From: Bryobacterales bacterium | GTDB lineage: Bacteria; Acidobacteriota; Terriglobia; Bryobacterales; Bryobacteraceae | DNA length: 64,000 nucleotides | Assembly (NCBI GenBank): GCA_020847975.1 | Contig: JADLBD010000282.1 | Span: 1-64,000 of the forward strand | Direction of reading: 5' to 3' | In this document: one piece after another, positions 60,254 to 64,000 of the stretch | Layout: the number at the start of each line of letters is the position of its first letter | Position numbering within the stretch: position 1 is the stretch's first letter | Program-made: the position numbers and the translations under genes | The notes under the pieces: generated by a model | What the model was told of the DNA's origin: nothing | Database searches by the model: none | The model's input: the letters and a program-made list of their open reading frames with translations, nothing else

Positions 60254-60335
60254 CCCAAGCGCGCGATGCCGCGGGTTGGCCCCGGCTGAGTCTTGTCTCC
60301 AACTGAACGCATCCTACAATAGGAATAAGCCTGTC

Positions 60336-62264
60336 ATGCGCCGTCTCTTGGTTCCGCTTCTCCTCGCGCCATTGGCGTTTGGTCAATCCAAGCGTCTTGA
60401 CCCCATCAAGTGGAAATTGGAATTTCAGCCCGCCTCTGTACGCCCGGGCGGAGTGGTTATCGGCAGGCTCACCGCCGCCATCGAGCCCCCGTGGCATCTC
60501 TACTCTCCCACCACCCCCAAGGGCGGTCCGATCGTCACCACACTAGTTCTGGCGCCCAACGATGTCATTGAAGCGGTGGAGATTTTCCGTCCCAAGCCGG
60601 ATCGAAAGTTTGACCAAAACTTCAACCTGGAGACGGAAACGTATGAAAAAGAAGCTATCTTCTTCTTCAAGGTAAAGCTGAGGTCAGGCGCGCCTGCGCA
60701 ACCCGTGGAACTCACCGCCAACGCTCGCTACCAGGCATGCACGGAAAAGCAATGCCTTCCTCCGGTGCGCCGCGCGGCGTCAGCCACGCTGACACCTGAC
60801 GCCGCGGCCGCGGCAGCGTCCTTCGAACTTCCCGCAGGCTATGCCTCCATTTCCGAGGGCGTATCCGCGGGTGCCGCCGGGGCAGGGAAGCCGCCTGCCT
60901 CCCCCACGCCGGGATCCAGCGGCGATCTCGTGCAATTTGCCTTGCTCGCCTTCGGACTCGGACTCGCCGCCGTATTCACTCCCTGTGTCTTTCCGATGAT
61001 TCCGTTCACGGTGACCTACTTCCTCAACCGCCAGTCCGCCTCGCGCGCCGACAGCATCCTTCAGGCCGGCGTCTTCTCCACCGGCATCGTACTGCTGTTC
61101 ACATCCCTGGGGTTCGTGACCACGGCTCTGTTAGGACCGTTCGGAGTGGTGCAACTCGGGTCTAATCCCTGGGTGAACGGCTTCATCGCCATCGTCTTCA
61201 TCGCATTTTCACTGAGCCTGCTCGGCGCGTTCGAAATCACCTTGCCCTCCGGTCTGTTGACGAAGATGGACCGGGCTTCTCAGAGCAAGGGCGGCGTGGT
61301 CGGATCGCTGCTCATGGGGCTGACCTTCTCGCTCACTTCATTCGCCTGTGTGGGCCCGTTTGTGGGAAGTCTGCTGGCGGCGTCCGTCCAGGGCGGAAAG
61401 CTCCAACCGGCCATCGGGATGCTGGCGTTCTCCTCGGGTCTGGCTTCCCCGTTCTTCCTGTTGGCCATGTTCCCTTCGACGCTCTCGAGCCTTCCTCGTA
61501 GCGGCGCCTGGCTTCCGCGCGTGAAGACCGTGCTCGGCTTCGTGCTGCTGGCCGCCTCCCTCAAGTACATCAGCAATATTGACCAGGTGCTCCAGTGGAA
61601 TTTCCTCACCCGCGATCGCTTCCTCGCTGCCTGGGTGGTCCTCTTCGCGCTGCCTGGCCTGTATCTGCTCGGGCTGCTGAGAATGGAAGGCATCAAGCCG
61701 GACCAGAACATGGGTGTGAGCCGCGCCCTCGCCGCTTCCGCCTTCCTCATTTTCTCCATCAGCCTGCTGCCGGGCATGTTCTGCGGCAAGTTGGGCGAAC
61801 TGGATGCCTATGTTCCGCTGGCGAGCGAAGCCTGCGCCGCCCCGGTCGCGGGTGGAACGGCAACCGGAGGCGAAAGGCTTGTCTGGATGAAGAACCAGTA
61901 CAAGGAAGCCCTCGCCAGGGCCAAGGCGGAACATAAACTCCTCTTCATCAACTTCACCGGCTACGCCTGCACGAACTGCCACTGGATGAAAGCAAATATG
62001 TTCCCTCGTCCGGAAATCATGGCCGAGATGCGGAAGTTCGTACTGGTCGAGTTATACACGGATGGTACCGATGCTGAATCGGAAAGAAACCAGGAGTTAC
62101 AGAACTCGCGCTTCTCCACCATAGCCATTCCGTACTATGTTCTCATGGACCCCGATGAGAAAGTGATTGCCACGTTCCCCAGTTTGACCAAGAAACCGGA
62201 GGAATTCCTCGCATTCCTGAAGTCCGGGGAGCAGGCTGAGGCCAGGACCGCCGCCTCTCTCTAA
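60336..62264 (+). CDS. dsbD: Thiol:disulfide interchange protein DsbD
   Basis: A 642-residue inner-membrane protein. A signal peptide (RLLVPLLLAPLAFGQ) leads to the periplasmic N-domain with the Cys135/Cys140 pair in YQACTEKQC. The membrane domain carries FTPCVFPMIPF (Cys217) and SFACVGPF (Cys338), the pair that relays electrons from cytoplasmic thioredoxin. The C-terminal thioredoxin domain has TGYACTNCHWMK. All three modules and their cysteines are present, so it should supply reducing power to periplasmic proteins, possibly including the TlpA-like protein encoded at 30.4 kb. The start at 60336 gives the signal peptide; AGGA lies upstream. Confidence 0.94.
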   Translation: MRRLLVPLLLAPLAFGQSKRLDPIKWKLEFQPASVRPGGVVIGRLTAAIEPPWHLYSPTTPKGGPIVTTLVLAPNDVIEAVEIFRPKPDRKFDQNFNLETETYEKEAIFFFKVKLRSGAPAQPVELTANARYQACTEKQCLPPVRRAASATLTPDAAAAAASFELPAGYASISEGVSAGAAGAGKPPASPTPGSSGDLVQFALLAFGLGLAAVFTPCVFPMIPFTVTYFLNRQSASRADSILQAGVFSTGIVLLFTSLGFVTTALLGPFGVVQLGSNPWVNGFIAIVFIAFSLSLLGAFEITLPSGLLTKMDRASQSKGGVVGSLLMGLTFSLTSFACVGPFVGSLLAASVQGGKLQPAIGMLAFSSGLASPFFLLAMFPSTLSSLPRSGAWLPRVKTVLGFVLLAASLKYISNIDQVLQWNFLTRDRFLAAWVVLFALPGLYLLGLLRMEGIKPDQNMGVSRALAASAFLIFSISLLPGMFCGKLGELDAYVPLASEACAAPVAGGTATGGERLVWMKNQYKEALARAKAEHKLLFINFTGYACTNCHWMKANMFPRPEIMAEMRKFVLVELYTDGTDAESERNQELQNSRFSTIAIPYYVLMDPDEKVIATFPSLTKKPEEFLAFLKSGEQAEARTAASL

Positions 62265-62442
62265 GTTCCGCGCTCCCCCGGCGCGTCCGGTACTGGATAA
62301 TCCCGCTCGTCTTACTCTCTTCTCCCTCGTACCAAGCCGGCCTCGTTACGGTACCAACAGTTCTCCCCGCGCCTCTGCTCCAGTGAAGACAATAAGTCAA
62401 GAAGCAAGAACTTACTAACTGGGAAGAAGAGGTTTGATCACC

Positions 62443-63102
62443 GTGAAGCTGTCAAGCTGTCTGTTTGCCTTCGGGCTGCTGCTGCCCGCCTCCGGCGTCC
62501 TGTCCGGCGCCACCATCACCTTCGCCTCGCAAGGGACGCCTTCCGACCCGAATGAATGGAACAGCCTTGGCGGCACCATCGCCATCGCTCCACACCCCGC
62601 GTGGGCGGCCGCGCTTCCCGGCTCCTCCTGGGTCAGCTACTTCAATACCGGCGACCCCGCCAGTCCCTATTACATGAGCCCCCCAAACGGCACCGTGGTT
62701 TCGTTCTTTGAACTGCTGACACTGCCGTGGGAACCGAACACGGCCACCATCACCTACCGCGCTGACGATTCGGCCGCCTTCTTCATCAACAATGTTCTCG
62801 TCAGACCCGAAGCCCCAAGCTCCGGAAATACCTACAACCGCTGTTCCGATTTTCCCGTCGGCTGCACCGTCAATACCGAAGTCACCATGGACATCACGCC
62901 GTTCCTCTCATCCGGCGCCAACACGCTGCGTTTCGACGTGGCGCAGCGCAACGGGGTCAGCTTTGGCCTGAACTACCTGGGCTCGGCGGCCGGTCCCAGG
63001 AAAGTCATCGAGAATCCCGTTCCCGAACCAGCCACCTTCGGGCTGCTCGGAGTTGCCTTGCTCAGCATCGGGCTGTGGCATCGCAAGACACGCCAAGGCT
63101 GA
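62443..63102 (+). CDS. PEP-CTERM sorting-signal protein
   Basis: A 219-residue secreted protein read from GTG 62443 (AGAAGAGG upstream; a TTG three codons earlier is an alternative). A signal peptide (LFAFGLLLPASGVLSG) is followed by a Gly/Ser/Pro-rich beta domain with one Cys pair (YNRCSDFPVGCTVN). The end, VPEPATFGLLGVALLSIGL then WHRK, is a PEP-CTERM signal, recognised by exosortase for anchoring or release at the surface. Such proteins often accompany extracellular polysaccharide production. No exosortase gene is in the window. Confidence 0.88.
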   Translation: MKLSSCLFAFGLLLPASGVLSGATITFASQGTPSDPNEWNSLGGTIAIAPHPAWAAALPGSSWVSYFNTGDPASPYYMSPPNGTVVSFFELLTLPWEPNTATITYRADDSAAFFINNVLVRPEAPSSGNTYNRCSDFPVGCTVNTEVTMDITPFLSSGANTLRFDVAQRNGVSFGLNYLGSAAGPRKVIENPVPEPATFGLLGVALLSIGLWHRKTRQG

Positions 63103-63164
63103 GGAAAGGCCGCAACCCGGTTCGCCCGCGACGCGTCAGAAGGAACCTGAGCGATCATATAGCT

Positions 63165-64000
63165 ATGTGGTTCATCCGCGCGGTAGTCTTCACCGGATTG
63201 CTCGCCGCCCCCGCCGCCGCCCAGCTCAAGCTGAATATTCAGCAGTTGACCAGCTTCATCGAGTCCTCCATCAAACTCAAGCAGGAAGACAAGCGCGTTG
63301 CCGAATACGTAAAGAAGATCCAACTCACTGAGCGGCTGGACGACCGGACCATCGAGGTCTGGCAGGGGAAGGGACTTGGACCCAAGACTGTCGAGGCGCT
63401 GCGCAACCTGGTGGAAGCCTCGCAAAGCCTCCCCAAACCGGCCGCCGCCGTCGCCAGGCCCGCCGCCCCGGTAATTCCTCCACCGTCGGCCGAAGAACAG
63501 CGCCGCGTGCTCGATCAGGCCCGCGACTATGCGATGAGCTACAGCAAGCGCCTGCCGGACTTCATTTGCACCCAGGTAACCCGCCGCTACTACGATCCCA
63601 CAGGCCTCGAATTCTGGCGCAGCATGGACACCATCACCGAAAAGCTCACCTACTTCGAGCAGAAGGAAGACTATAAGGTGGTGACCGTGGACGGGCGCCT
63701 CGCCGATACGACGCACGACAAACTCGGCGGCGCCACCTCGAGCGGCGAGTTCGGCAGCATGATGAAGGAGATCTTCGACCCGAAGACGGAGACCCAGTTC
63801 CGCTGGCTGCGCTGGGGAACCCTTCGGGGCCGCCGCAACCACGTCTATGCCTACAGCGTGTCGCAATCGAGATCGCAGTGGCGCATCGACTACCAGCGCA
63901 CCATGGAGATCGTTCCGGCCTACCGGGGACTGATCTACGTGGACGCTGACCTGCTCACCGTTACCCGCATCACCCTGGAAGCAATCGACATCCCGCCCAC
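63165..64000 (+). CDS. Secreted acidobacterial protein of unknown function, 3' end outside the window
   Basis: An open frame of at least 278 residues running off the right edge. The signal peptide (FIRAVVFTGLLAAPAAAQ) is followed by a helical region (TSFIESSIKLKQEDKRVAEYV; VEALRNLVEASQSL), a Pro/Ala linker and a domain containing DFICTQVTRRYYDPTG and LIYVDADLLTVTRITLEA. Proteins with an FICTQVTRRY-type motif and a late 'VDxxTxxVTRI' strand are frequent and uncharacterised in Acidobacteriota. Function unknown; the domain after residue 130 is the conserved part. Confidence 0.68.
   Translation, partial: MWFIRAVVFTGLLAAPAAAQLKLNIQQLTSFIESSIKLKQEDKRVAEYVKKIQLTERLDDRTIEVWQGKGLGPKTVEALRNLVEASQSLPKPAAAVARPAAPVIPPPSAEEQRRVLDQARDYAMSYSKRLPDFICTQVTRRYYDPTGLEFWRSMDTITEKLTYFEQKEDYKVVTVDGRLADTTHDKLGGATSSGEFGSMMKEIFDPKTETQFRWLRWGTLRGRRNHVYAYSVSQSRSQWRIDYQRTMEIVPAYRGLIYVDADLLTVTRITLEAIDIPP

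Noticed and set aside
1..64000. CRISPR array, tRNA/rRNA genes, intact insertion sequence or prophage
   Set aside because: No evenly spaced direct repeats, cloverleaf-like tRNA motifs, transposase DDE signatures or phage structural genes were seen on either strand.

Overview
The window looks like a chromosomal stretch from an Acidobacteriota genome, most like the Bryobacterales/Solibacter group. This is an inference from gene content. There are five large Oar-like TonB-dependent receptors and no SusD partner. There are PD40/TolB-type beta-propeller proteins, a CadC-like winged-helix/propeller sensor, Tat-exported enzymes, a PEP-CTERM protein and GC-rich coding DNA. Housekeeping blocks are in the usual bacterial order: SRP RNA-dnaX-ybaB-recR at 37.8-40.5 kb and yceD-rpmF-plsX at 56.3-58.1 kb.

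Layout. 0-2.9 kb: the start of a leucine carboxyl methyltransferase-like gene on the minus strand, then a plus-strand sulfur operon (ArsR-rhodanese regulator, sulfide:quinone reductase-like flavoprotein, DsrE-like protein) behind an inverted repeat that may be the operator. 2.9-5.4 kb: accessory DNA with a VapBC pair whose toxin is broken, a 10-cysteine secreted mini-protein next to a membrane-anchored protein, and a 68-bp sulfatase remnant. 5.4-11.2 kb: polysaccharide deacetylase, a secreted protein, a CadC-like sensor, a sulfatase, and a truncated reading frame. 11.2-22.1 kb: a shortened TonB receptor, a possible GH75-like protein, two Tat-exported enolase-superfamily enzymes beside a full-length TonB receptor, and a glycine-zipper outer-membrane-type protein. 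22.2-25 kb: a subclass B3-like metallo-beta-lactamase paired with a methyltransferase, a foldback repeat element, and mscL. 25-34.3 kb: two TonB receptors around a cassette of a LysW-like acidic zinc-ribbon protein, two small carboxypeptidase-regulatory-like proteins and a TlpA-like thioredoxin. The second receptor has a clear sigma70-type promoter and a 24-codon leader frame overlapping its start codon. 34.3-37.7 kb: a beta-propeller protein and a glycoside-hydrolase-like lipoprotein. 40.5-42.6 kb: a JAB-like membrane protein with a damaged metal motif, and a nucleotidyltransferase-fold protein. 42.6-53.6 kb: a glycan-utilisation-like locus with two exported glycoside-hydrolase-like enzymes divergent from a TonB receptor plus a large lipoprotein hydrolase. 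53.7-56.2 kb: an ABC exporter divergent from an alkyltransferase-like DNA-repair protein. 58.1-64 kb: GH2 enzyme, DsbD, PEP-CTERM protein and the start of a secreted acidobacterial protein.

How the genes fit together. Most of the window concerns capture and breakdown of complex glycans: outer-membrane receptors, exported hydrolases, a sulfatase, a deacetylase, and sugar-acid-type enolase enzymes placed in the periplasm. Around these sit a sulfide/persulfide response, cell-envelope thiol chemistry (TlpA-like, DsbD) and core replication, repair and lipid genes. No CRISPR array, tRNA, rRNA, intact insertion sequence or prophage was seen. The least explained parts are the cysteine-rich cassette at 3.6-4.8 kb, the LysW-like cassette with its coupled leader frame at 29.3-31 kb, and the foldback element at 24.45 kb.
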